Assembly (NCBI GenBank): GCA_027064785.1
Contig: JAMOPE010000280.1
Span: 1-10,586 of the forward strand
Source of the DNA: Geobacteraceae bacterium
Lineage (GTDB): Bacteria; Desulfobacterota; Desulfuromonadia; Desulfuromonadales; Geopsychrobacteraceae
DNA length: 10,586 nt
Reading direction: 5' to 3'
The translations under genes and the position numbers were made by a program. Shown one piece after another: positions 1-6,378 of this stretch. Positions within the stretch are counted from its first letter, which is position 1; each line of letters begins with the position of its first letter. Under the pieces are notes generated by a model that worked only from the letters and a program-made list of their open reading frames with translations, was not told where the DNA came from and searched no databases.

Positions 1-452
1 AAACGGCCGTCGTTGGGCAGAGGACCGTCGGGATGCCCTTTCCCTTCGTCGCGGCCATACACAATGGTTTCTTTCTTTAATTCGCCCAGTTCGATCTTTC
101 GGGAGGCCACCGAGCGGGCAATCTCCGCCCGGGCCGCGTCAATGACCCGGGGATTATTGGAGTTCTCCCACATGACCAGTTCCTCGATCAGGTTGAAGAG
201 TTCGGCCCGCTTGATTCCGGCCCGGTCTTCATCCACACTGCCGTCGGGCCGGCGATATGCCGGATCGCTGGAAGGGTCATCCACCAGTTGGGCGAAAAGT
301 ACGGCCCGGCAGGCAGCCAGCGGACGCCGCGCCCACCACAAATGCAGGGTGGACGGATGCCCGTGACGGATGGATTTTTCCCGGGCCGATTGCTCGTTGA
401 TTTTCTTCAGTGGCAGAGCCACTTCGATAAGTTTTTTACGTTGTCGTATCAT
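1..452 (-). CDS. DUF1156-domain DNA methylase, N-terminal part (cut by left window edge)
   Basis: This is the first ~150 codons of a DUF1156 (COG1743-type) adenine-specific DNA methylase, a family usually around 900-1000 residues. The reading frame stays open to base 1. The N-terminus has the family hallmark: a basic start, [20 protein letters not shown] at residues 8-27, then [20 protein letters not shown] at 29-48. The catalytic NPPY-type motif would lie outside the window. In anti-phage systems this family modifies host DNA as the self mark for a partner helicase, here presumably the 6260-9817 product. I chose the ATG at 452 because it aligns with the start of the methylase head copy at 2460. 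An in-frame ATG three codons upstream (461) is possible, and neither has a strong Shine-Dalgarno. Unlike its neighbours it is not stop/start coupled to the gene before it: a 131-bp gap with repeated motifs precedes it, so it may have its own promoter. It could be called DrmMI-like, but the system type cannot be settled from this fragment. Confidence 0.9.
   Translation of the reverse strand, partial: MIRQRKKLIEVALPLKKINEQSAREKSIRHGHPSTLHLWWARRPLAACRAVLFAQLVDDPSSDPAYRRPDGSVDEDRAGIKRAELFNLIEELVMWENSNNPRVIDAARAEIARSVASRKIELGELKKETIVYGRDEGKGHPDGPLPNDGR
334..452 (-). repeat. Methylase 5'-end repeat, copy in the live gene
   Basis: Partner of 2346-2460. The shared stretch runs from the ATG at 452 to the first two bases of the second Trp codon of LHLWW. 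Beyond this the live gene continues into ARRPLAAC while the scar switches to other sequence. Confidence 0.92.
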
Positions 453-477
453 ATTATCCATTTCGTATTTTGGGCAT

Positions 478-520
478 TATTGCGCCGAAGTTGTGTATTT
501 CGATTTTTAACGGCGCAATA
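478..520. promoter_or_regulatory. Inverted repeat TATTGCGCCG/CGGCGCAATA upstream of the methylase
   Basis: Perfect 10-bp inverted arms at 478-487 and 511-520 are separated by 23 bp and sit 26-68 bp upstream of the methylase ATG. Centre-to-centre spacing is about 33 bp, near three helical turns. This suits an operator bound by a dimeric regulator or looped by two dimers. A perfect TGATATATCA palindrome lies close by at 528-537, in an AT-rich stretch where a promoter could sit. No U-run follows either arm, so a terminator is unlikely. The operator reading is inference from symmetry and position only. Confidence 0.4.
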
Positions 521-566
521 TATCTGCTGATATATCAAGCTGTTACCTGTATTGCATTGCGTTATG

Positions 567-596
567 ATTGCGCTGTTTCTTTTTTAAGGCGCAATA
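567..596. repeat. Second ATTGCGC/GCGCAAT inverted pair spanning the end of the second AlbA_2 gene
   Basis: ATTGCGC at 567-573 faces GCGCAAT at 589-595. The right arm extends to GGCGCAATA (588-596) and lies in the last codons of the upstream gene. This is the same core as the inverted pair at 478-520, giving four copies in ~120 bp. As RNA it could fold with a 15-nt loop, but no U-tract follows on the minus strand, so it is not a standard terminator. It may be an additional operator half-site pair. Confidence 0.35.
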
Positions 597-2221
597 GAAT
601 CTGAGTGCGGATACCACAGGGCAGCACTTGTGTTTCCTGTCTTGTAAATCTTTCCTTCTTTTTTAAGTTCAGCGACTAATTTTTGCACCTGATCCCTTGA
701 AAGAAAAGGAAGCACCTGCATAAGGTCTTTGAGTCTGCTCCCACTATCCCTGTTTTCCTGAATATGTTTCAAAAGAAGGGCCTTATTCGTCTCGCGGTCC
801 AGTCCTTTCCTTCGGGTATAGACTCCTTTCTGACCGGTCATTTTATAGTACCGCCGCCCAAGTATGTATCTGACTCCCCGACCGCGGCCGAATTTTTCGA
901 TGACTCCCATGGCGACCAGGTTTTGCAACCGTGATTTCAGATGTTCAGGTACCAACTGTTCCCTGTGTACAGCATCAAGAAGGAGAAAATCAGCCGTGCT
1001 GAACAGTTCGAGCTTTTCTCTGCCAACTCTTTCGAGAAACTGAAGGAAACTTGGATCTTGAACCTCTCCATGCAAGGTAAGCATAACTTGATAACGGTCC
1101 GTGCCGATGAAATCCGGAACCCGTTTGCTCTCCTGAATGCTCTGTTCAAACATCAGGTTCATACCCTGGCCGGACCGCTCCACGAGGCCGCATTTGGCAA
1201 AGATATCGGCAATCCGGCGGTTTCCGGGAGCCTGACGGTCAAGAATGTTCTGTTCATTTATCCCCACCGGAAATCCCCCCGGGCTCTCGATCACCAGTCG
1301 CCTGGGATACTGGCGGATAAAAACACTTCCTCCAAGCTGATAATCTCGGTGGCTGACGGCATTCAAAATGGCTTCGCGAACCGGACGTTCCGAGAAGGTA
1401 GGAATATCCAGCACAAACAGTCCTGACTGAAAATGCTGGATGTCATTTCGTAGGTTAACCAAATTCCATACTTCGTCATAGAAACTGAAAAACCCCTGCC
1501 TGAATTCCCTCCTTTGTTGGGCAGGGCCGGAGGCGTCAGAGGATCGATACTCAAAAATAACCTCCGATTGTGCAAGATATTTTCCCAACGCCTTTTTGGT
1601 ACCGAACAGGATGAGCGCCGCATAGGTCAGCTTGCTATCAACCAGGGCCTCCACATCGTTGAGAAGTTGTTCGTGTGAAAGGGTGGCCATGCTGCTGTTC
1701 CCGGACTTTGCTATCCAACGCCGGCGGAAATCCTCTATTGCCGCAGGGTCCAGATCGGACATGGTGGCTGCGGCGCATATTTCGGATGAAAAATCGCTTC
1801 CGGCCTCGGCAAAGATCTCCCGCAGCCGGTCTTCGGTCATGGGCACCAGGCTGTCGCCCTGCCGCTGCCAGTAAATACCTTTGTATTTGATGGCAGTTCC
1901 CAAAGGACGGGAGGGCACATGAAAAATAAGTACCCGGCCATCCGGATGATCGAGGACACTGAAGTCGATATTCAGGTGCAAATGCTGAATAAGACCGGCC
2001 CTTGTCCGCTCGGGTTGCCTGAATGCCCGTGTTCCGACGACATGCCGGGGGCGTTTGTCGGTTACCCCTAGAACGAAATCCCCACCACCCTCATTCGCCA
2101 GGGCAGTGCAGTATTTAACCAGTGTTTCAAAGTCGTACCTGTTTTTTGCTTCTTTGAACTCGCACTGCTCTCCTTCTTTGGAATCGAGCATCTTTTCAAA
2201 TTCCTCAATGGTGAGAATCAT
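584..2221 (-). CDS. AlbA_2 (Schlafen-type)/GHKL-like ATP-binding protein with C-terminal winged helices
   Basis: This 545-residue protein belongs to the 'putative DNA-binding / ATP-binding' AlbA_2 group. Domains: AlbA_2 at about 10-140, with EGEQCEFKEAKN (16-27) and the glycine loop NEGGGDFVLGVTD (43-55); a divergent GHKL-type ATPase (HATPase_c_4) at about 275-360, with N-box VREAILNAVSHRDY (281-294), ESPGGFP (312-318) and RSGQGMN (349-355); then two winged-helix-like regions at about 410-465 and 480-535. Such proteins are often transcription regulators or defence accessories; the molecular activity is not known. The ATG overlaps the stop of the upstream chimeric ORF (ATGA, 2218-2221). Its Shine-Dalgarno (AGAGGGGGA, 2238-2230, 8 nt from the ATG) lies inside the duplicated helicase tail, so its translation signal was inherited from the helicase 3' end. 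It shares architecture with the 2457-3620 product, but the sequences are very divergent, so this is not a recent duplicate. Confidence 0.9.
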   Translation of the reverse strand: MILTIEEFEKMLDSKEGEQCEFKEAKNRYDFETLVKYCTALANEGGGDFVLGVTDKRPRHVVGTRAFRQPERTRAGLIQHLHLNIDFSVLDHPDGRVLIFHVPSRPLGTAIKYKGIYWQRQGDSLVPMTEDRLREIFAEAGSDFSSEICAAATMSDLDPAAIEDFRRRWIAKSGNSSMATLSHEQLLNDVEALVDSKLTYAALILFGTKKALGKYLAQSEVIFEYRSSDASGPAQQRREFRQGFFSFYDEVWNLVNLRNDIQHFQSGLFVLDIPTFSERPVREAILNAVSHRDYQLGGSVFIRQYPRRLVIESPGGFPVGINEQNILDRQAPGNRRIADIFAKCGLVERSGQGMNLMFEQSIQESKRVPDFIGTDRYQVMLTLHGEVQDPSFLQFLERVGREKLELFSTADFLLLDAVHREQLVPEHLKSRLQNLVAMGVIEKFGRGRGVRYILGRRYYKMTGQKGVYTRRKGLDRETNKALLLKHIQENRDSGSRLKDLMQVLPFLSRDQVQKLVAELKKEGKIYKTGNTSAALWYPHSDSIAP

Positions 2222-2336
2222 TGCGGTGGTCCCCCTCTGGTCAGTAAATCTTCAAGCTTGTAGTTGACACTGGTCACACCAAAATCGGGTTCACGCGTAA
2301 AGGGCTGACGTATATAACAAGGCGTCGGCCGGTCGC
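2216..2336 (-). repeat. 121-bp direct repeat, copy 2 (helicase 3' end)
   Basis: This stretch matches 6258-6378 at 118 of 121 positions, at a constant offset of 4042. Differences are at 2254, 2269 and 2299, and all three are silent third-position changes in the helicase frame (Leu, Ser and Phe codons). It encodes the last 38 residues of the helicase, the stop, and an overlapping ATGATT. The match stops abruptly on both sides. Confidence 0.97.
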
Positions 2337-2460
2337 AGCTTGGTTCACCACAGATGCAAAGTAGACGGATACCCGTGCCGAATCGACTTTTCCCGGGTGG
2401 ACTGCTCATTGATTTTTTTAAGGGCAGGACCACCTCGATTAGTTTCCTGCGGCGTTTCAT
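2218..2460 (-). pseudogene. Chimeric scar: methylase 5' end fused to helicase 3' end
   Basis: This 80-codon ORF joins two unrelated gene ends. From 2460 to 2346 it copies the methylase start: MKRRRKLIEVVLPLKK, then [20 protein letters not shown] in the shifted frame. From 2336 to 2218 it copies the helicase C-terminus, identical in protein sequence from DRPTPCYIRQ to the stop. Nine bases (2337-2345) match neither. One A is missing from the run at 2412-2418 (seven instead of eight), so after LPLKK the translated frame is out of register with the methylase. Without that loss, translation would stop at 2345-2347. With it, the frame runs on through the helicase tail to the stop overlapping the next ATG. 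The ORF starts with an ATGA overlap with the AlbA_2 gene before it (2457-2460) and has a good Shine-Dalgarno (ACGGAGA). A functional peptide is unlikely, though it may keep ribosomes coupled to the next gene. Confidence 0.93.
2346..2460 (-). repeat. Methylase 5'-end repeat, scar copy
   Basis: This is homologous to 334-452, the start of the methylase at the left edge. Over the 33 codons that align cleanly I count 78 of 99 identical bases (~79%). Most differences fall at third positions, and the protein is nearly the same. The scar copy is one codon shorter near the start and lacks one A. The divergence is far greater than between the two helicase tails, so it derives from a different methylase allele. 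Confidence 0.92.
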
Positions 2461-3620
2461 TGATTCGTCTCCGTTTGTCGCCAGATAACGACCTTAAAAA
2501 GATTTCCGTCATGGTCATCTTCGAAATCAATATGGGGATAAGCTTTTAAGGCGCGGGTAATGCCGCTCCCCAAGCCGCGATAAGGCAAAATTTTCGTAGC
2601 GTATGAAGCAAGTATGGGATTTCGGATATTGGAATTACCGGCTTTGATATTCTCCACCGTCAGATTGTTGGGCAGATGGCCAGGGCTGATGATTTCGATC
2701 CGGTTGTCGAAAACAAAAATCCGTACCGGTGCAGATACAAAGTAATCCCTGTGAATGAGGGCATTGACAATAAGTTCTTCCAGTGTAATCCGCGGAATTT
2801 CCGGCCGTCCGGGAGCATTGACATCCTGGTCGTCCTGTATGTGGCGAATATTGGTGATAACAAAGCTCATGCTCTGATAAAACATATCAGATAGTTTCCC
2901 CACAATATCCCTGCTGTCCAGATAGGTCGTCTCGTGAATATCGTTACCGGGAAAAGCAACCGCCTTGACGGTAAACACCGGTAGCCGGAGATGCGGATTC
3001 CTGGCGAAAAGCAAGGCGCCGCTGACATTCAGAACCCCATCTTTCATAAGGTTCATGTTATGCAGAATATCCTGCAAAGAAAGTTTCTGTTCCTCTATTG
3101 GTTCACCAAAGGTTTTTTCAAAAAATTGCTTGAAATAATCAATATCGAGATCAGCCAGAGTCATACCGGGAACAGGGATTTCATCACCATGGATCAAACC
3201 CGCACTCTGATAAAGCCGCTGAATTTCCTCCCTGGAAGTTGCCTTGCGTTTATCCGCCCCGCTCTTCACCCAGATCACGCCGTCTTTATCCATGTAGGGT
3301 TTGCTGATACCGTCCGGGACGATAATCCGCATGACCAGACCATCCGGTGTGACGATATTTTCCGTTTGCGGATTAATCGGCGGTCTGACTTGTTGAGATG
3401 CAGCGTTTGACACAAGCTGGTTCAGACGCCCCATGTCTTCCCTGGTCAGGCCAGTAAAGGTACCGTCATCACTCACCCCGATAAACAGGTTCCCGCCTCC
3501 GGAATTACTGAACGCTACCAACTCCCGGGCAAGGGATGTCTCGTTGGTAACGTTGGCCTTGAACTGGTGGCGGCTGTCCTCCCCGTGGGCAATGATTTCT
3601 AAGAGTTCCGCGATCTCCAT
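2457..3620 (-). CDS. AlbA_2 (Schlafen-type)/GHKL-like ATP-binding protein, short form
   Basis: This 387-residue protein has an AlbA_2 domain at about 5-130, with EDSRHQFKANVTN (14-26) and the glycine loop NSGGGNLFIGVSDDG (39-53). A divergent GHKL-type ATPase (HATPase_c_4) follows at about 275-360, with N-box LEELIVNALIHRDY (280-293), EIISPGHLP (309-317) and GLGSGITRAL (349-358). It ends soon after the ATPase-like fold, without the C-terminal winged helices of the 584-2221 protein. A DNA-binding role would therefore rest on AlbA_2 itself, or the DNA-binding partner may be another protein. The start at 3620 has a strong Shine-Dalgarno (AAAGGAGA) 8 nt upstream and overlaps the end of the PHP-ATPase gene by 22 bp, so the two are probably translated together as one cargo module. 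The stop overlaps the next ATG (ATGA, 2457-2460). Family assignment is secure; function is inferred from context only. Confidence 0.9.
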   Translation of the reverse strand: MEIAELLEIIAHGEDSRHQFKANVTNETSLARELVAFSNSGGGNLFIGVSDDGTFTGLTREDMGRLNQLVSNAASQQVRPPINPQTENIVTPDGLVMRIIVPDGISKPYMDKDGVIWVKSGADKRKATSREEIQRLYQSAGLIHGDEIPVPGMTLADLDIDYFKQFFEKTFGEPIEEQKLSLQDILHNMNLMKDGVLNVSGALLFARNPHLRLPVFTVKAVAFPGNDIHETTYLDSRDIVGKLSDMFYQSMSFVITNIRHIQDDQDVNAPGRPEIPRITLEELIVNALIHRDYFVSAPVRIFVFDNRIEIISPGHLPNNLTVENIKAGNSNIRNPILASYATKILPYRGLGSGITRALKAYPHIDFEDDHDGNLFKVVIWRQTETNQ

Positions 3621-6238
3621 ATCTCGTATCTCCTTTTACGTTGTTGGAAAGCCTCCTCTCCGCCCTCCATGATGTCAACGACCTCCTGCTGTAGTTTGGG
3701 GCAATCTATACTGCCGCTTTTCATTTGAATGGAGTCATCAGAGTACGAGCAGGAAATTATCTGTTCTGCATCACCGAGCACGGGAAAATTGGCGTTATGA
3801 GTAGCAAATATAAACTGGGTCTTTGACTTCAAGGTACGAATAAGCTTTATGACATCTTCATAAATGGTTTGGTTGTCCAGATCATCTTCCGGCTGATCGA
3901 TGATGAAAACATCGTTTTCCTGCTGGCTCAGGACAAATAGAATCAAGGCTGATGCCCGCTGTCCCAGCGAATGATATTTGAGTTCCTTGCCACGGTATTC
4001 GATGACAAAACGGTTGGGTACCTGCCAGGTTAAAAGCGCTGCAAGATTGTCTGTGAAATATTGCTCAAAAATCTGGGCCAAAGCACCCACCTTTTCTTTG
4101 GCATTGTCAAAATCCTTGTACATGGCTCCGAAATCTGAAAATGCCTCAGCAAGCGCAGAAAAAGTCGCTTCCCGTAGTCGGCTACCCCTGAAAGTATCTT
4201 TCATGAAGGCGACAAAAGCGGATTTGTCTCCCTTGAATTCGGCCTTGATCTTCAGTGAAGAGCGACTACTGTTGACTTTTTCGAGTTCAGTCAGGATCAG
4301 TTTGTATTCCTTTCGCCACAGATCATTGAGAGCGGCCAATTCGGTCAACAACTCATCTTTCAGGCTATTACGTAACTCATCCTGCTTACTCAAGACCTCA
4401 AGCATTTGTGTTGCCTGTTCCACAGTCCTGCGTAGCTTGCGGAATTCATCCGGTCGGATCGCCTGCGCTCCCGATTGTCGCAACTGCTCTGCAAGTTTCC
4501 GTTCGATCCCGGCAAACTCTTCCTTGAGACTCTCCTTCAGTTTTTCAAACTCCGCTGCCTTTTCTTCAAGTTCCTTCAGCACCTTTCTGCCTTTAACAGA
4601 CTCCTCTTGGATGTTTGCAAAAGATGCGATCAGCTGGTCATATATGGCAAAGAATCCTTCAAAAAATTCCTTGTTTTGTCTTGATGTATATATGCGCTGG
4701 TTGTGCAGATCGTCTTCATATTGGGCAATAAATGATTCCAGCTCGTCAAGATACCCCCTGACAAAAGAGACTATCTGTGAGCATTTGCGGGAATCGGTGT
4801 CGAAATCCACCTGTTTTTGGAGTTTTTCCTCTACTCCATGTTCTTTGTAAAACTTTAATCGGAATTCCGCATCTCGTTTCTTATCCTCATACTCCTTTTT
4901 CTTGTCCTCGATGACCGCCAGTTTTTTCAGGCGACCAACCAGTTCGGCAACTTTTTGCCGCTGCACGTCGATGCGGGAGCGAATCCCGGCAAGTTTTTCA
5001 CCAACCAATTTTTCCACCAGATCTTTTTCAAAACCCTCGCCGGTGGCGGAAAGGTCTTTCTGGCCGAAATATATAGGCTTGTGTATTATGGTTTCCCGAA
5101 TGGAAATGCCCGGCTGAAGCACACCGTCGATATACACATCCGGCATTTCCCTATTGATACGCCGGATTTCATACTGTTGTCCCCTCCGGTCTACGGCCTC
5201 GACAGTTACCTTTCCGCCACTGCCCAACACATGGTCCACAAGGCGGTTTTTGTATTCCTTGTCGGAAGCCTTTTCACCAAAAGGAATGTCAAGGGCATAG
5301 CGTATCGCCTCCAGAATGGAGGATTTGCCACTTCCCCGGATGCCGATAAACGTGTTGAGTTCCGGTGAAAGATTTATCGTTTTTCCATCCAGCACCCCGC
5401 CGTCAAAAAAGATGGTTCGGATATGTGAGTGCGTGTATTTTTGCAGCCTGTCAGCTACGCGATGTTCATGATCCAGGAGTGCATATTTGACCGCCTCGAA
5501 GGTAAAATAACCGATTTTCAAATAACAGGGTTTCCCTTGCCCGATCTGATCGATTGACTTGGGGTCAGAGCCCTCGACTTCCGCCGGATAGAAATCGTCA
5601 AGCCATCCCTGTACTTTTACACGACATTTACGGGCAGGTACATCATGGGTTTTGACCTTCTGAAATGCTAGGGTTCTCCGTCGGAAAAACTCATTCTTTC
5701 CCATTTCCTGAAGGCGGCCACCATCCAACTCGTGCCACAATCCGCTCCTACCTTCCACGTGTGCAAAGACCAAAAAGAAATCCTTGTGATAATCTTCGAG
5801 CTTTTTGATAGTATCAATCAATGCCAAAGAGCTGCGGCCGTTTTCATTTTCGTATTCGTCGGGGGTTTTGCCGGAAAAGGCGACGCTCAAAAACTGGTTG
5901 ATATAATCCTGACCGTTCGCCAGCCAATCATCACTGAAAACAACAAGAGTATGGATTCCATTAGCTCCGTCATTTACCGAGAGTTCCACCCCGGGAAGCA
6001 GAAAAATCCCATTTTTCCGAGCCGTTTTTCGTAAGACCTTGAATTCATCCAAATCAAACTTGTTGTGGTTGGTGATGACCCCGACGCTGATTCCAGCGGA
6101 CTTCAGAGCATCAACATAAGCAGAATAGTAATAGTCATAATCACCTGTGTATGAAAACTCCTTGTCCGCCTTGGTATGCAGGTGAAAATCCGCCCTCAAC
6201 CAACGGCTGCCGTGTACAAAATTATCACTGCATGTCAT
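3599..6238 (-). CDS. TrlF-type PHP domain plus SMC/ABC-like ATPase
   Basis: This 879-residue protein has an N-terminal PHP (polymerase/histidinol-phosphatase-type metal-dependent hydrolase) domain at about 14-240: ADFHLHTK (16-23), ITNHN (55-59), LPGVELSV (81-88), GIHTLVVF (94-101), FAHVEG (158-163). An SMC/RecF-like ATPase follows: Walker A GIRGSGKSS (299-307), a long charged coiled-coil region at about 400-690, signature SLGQRAS (757-763), Walker B/D-loop FIIDQPEDDLDN (778-789) and H-loop FATHN (811-815). No CxxC zinc hook is visible. The likely role is an ATP-switched nuclease or phosphoesterase acting in phage defence, as inferred for RloC-like and OLD-like proteins. The start is the ATG at 6238 because AAGGAG (6251-6246) sits 7 nt upstream. 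A TTG at 6259 in the same frame has no such support. In the last PHP motif (GSDPKSIDQIG) a Lys stands where many PHP proteins have a metal-binding His. The name TrlF is recalled from family naming and not confirmed by search. Confidence 0.88.
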   Translation of the reverse strand: MTCSDNFVHGSRWLRADFHLHTKADKEFSYTGDYDYYYSAYVDALKSAGISVGVITNHNKFDLDEFKVLRKTARKNGIFLLPGVELSVNDGANGIHTLVVFSDDWLANGQDYINQFLSVAFSGKTPDEYENENGRSSLALIDTIKKLEDYHKDFFLVFAHVEGRSGLWHELDGGRLQEMGKNEFFRRRTLAFQKVKTHDVPARKCRVKVQGWLDDFYPAEVEGSDPKSIDQIGQGKPCYLKIGYFTFEAVKYALLDHEHRVADRLQKYTHSHIRTIFFDGGVLDGKTINLSPELNTFIGIRGSGKSSILEAIRYALDIPFGEKASDKEYKNRLVDHVLGSGGKVTVEAVDRRGQQYEIRRINREMPDVYIDGVLQPGISIRETIIHKPIYFGQKDLSATGEGFEKDLVEKLVGEKLAGIRSRIDVQRQKVAELVGRLKKLAVIEDKKKEYEDKKRDAEFRLKFYKEHGVEEKLQKQVDFDTDSRKCSQIVSFVRGYLDELESFIAQYEDDLHNQRIYTSRQNKEFFEGFFAIYDQLIASFANIQEESVKGRKVLKELEEKAAEFEKLKESLKEEFAGIERKLAEQLRQSGAQAIRPDEFRKLRRTVEQATQMLEVLSKQDELRNSLKDELLTELAALNDLWRKEYKLILTELEKVNSSRSSLKIKAEFKGDKSAFVAFMKDTFRGSRLREATFSALAEAFSDFGAMYKDFDNAKEKVGALAQIFEQYFTDNLAALLTWQVPNRFVIEYRGKELKYHSLGQRASALILFVLSQQENDVFIIDQPEDDLDNQTIYEDVIKLIRTLKSKTQFIFATHNANFPVLGDAEQIISCSYSDDSIQMKSGSIDCPKLQQEVVDIMEGGEEAFQQRKRRYEIWRSRNS

Positions 6239-6245
6239 GATCAAT

Positions 6246-6251
6246 CTCCTT
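6246..6251 (-). promoter_or_regulatory. Shine-Dalgarno AAGGAG that sets the PHP-ATPase start
   Basis: AAGGAG is 7 nt before the ATG at 6238 and within the 21-bp gap after the helicase stop. It rules in favour of this ATG over the in-frame TTG at 6259. Confidence 0.85.
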
Positions 6252-6257
6252 GAAGTC

Positions 6258-6378
6258 AATCATTGCGGTGGTCCCCCTCTGGTCAGTAAATCTTCCAGCT
6301 TGTAGTTGACGCTGGTCACACCAAAATCGGGTTCACGCGTGAAGGGCTGACGTATATAACAAGGCGTCGGCCGGTCGC
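6258..6378 (-). repeat. 121-bp direct repeat, copy 1 (helicase 3' end, live gene)
   Basis: Partner of 2216-2336, holding the last 38 helicase codons, the stop and an overlapping ATGATT. Its upstream limit (6378) falls one base before the palindromic element at 6380-6401. Its downstream limit is the third base after the helicase stop overlap, where the sequence leading to the PHP-ATPase gene begins. Confidence 0.97.

Noticed and set aside
584..3620. The two AlbA_2 genes as a recent tandem duplication
   Set aside because: Only short family motifs are shared; lengths, C-termini and most residues differ, so they are distant paralogues brought together.
3978..4850. A 290-codon plus-strand ORF opposite the PHP-ATPase gene
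   Set aside because: It is Ser/Leu/Phe-rich, as expected opposite a Glu/Lys-rich coiled coil, has no recognisable domain, and lies entirely over a well-supported gene.
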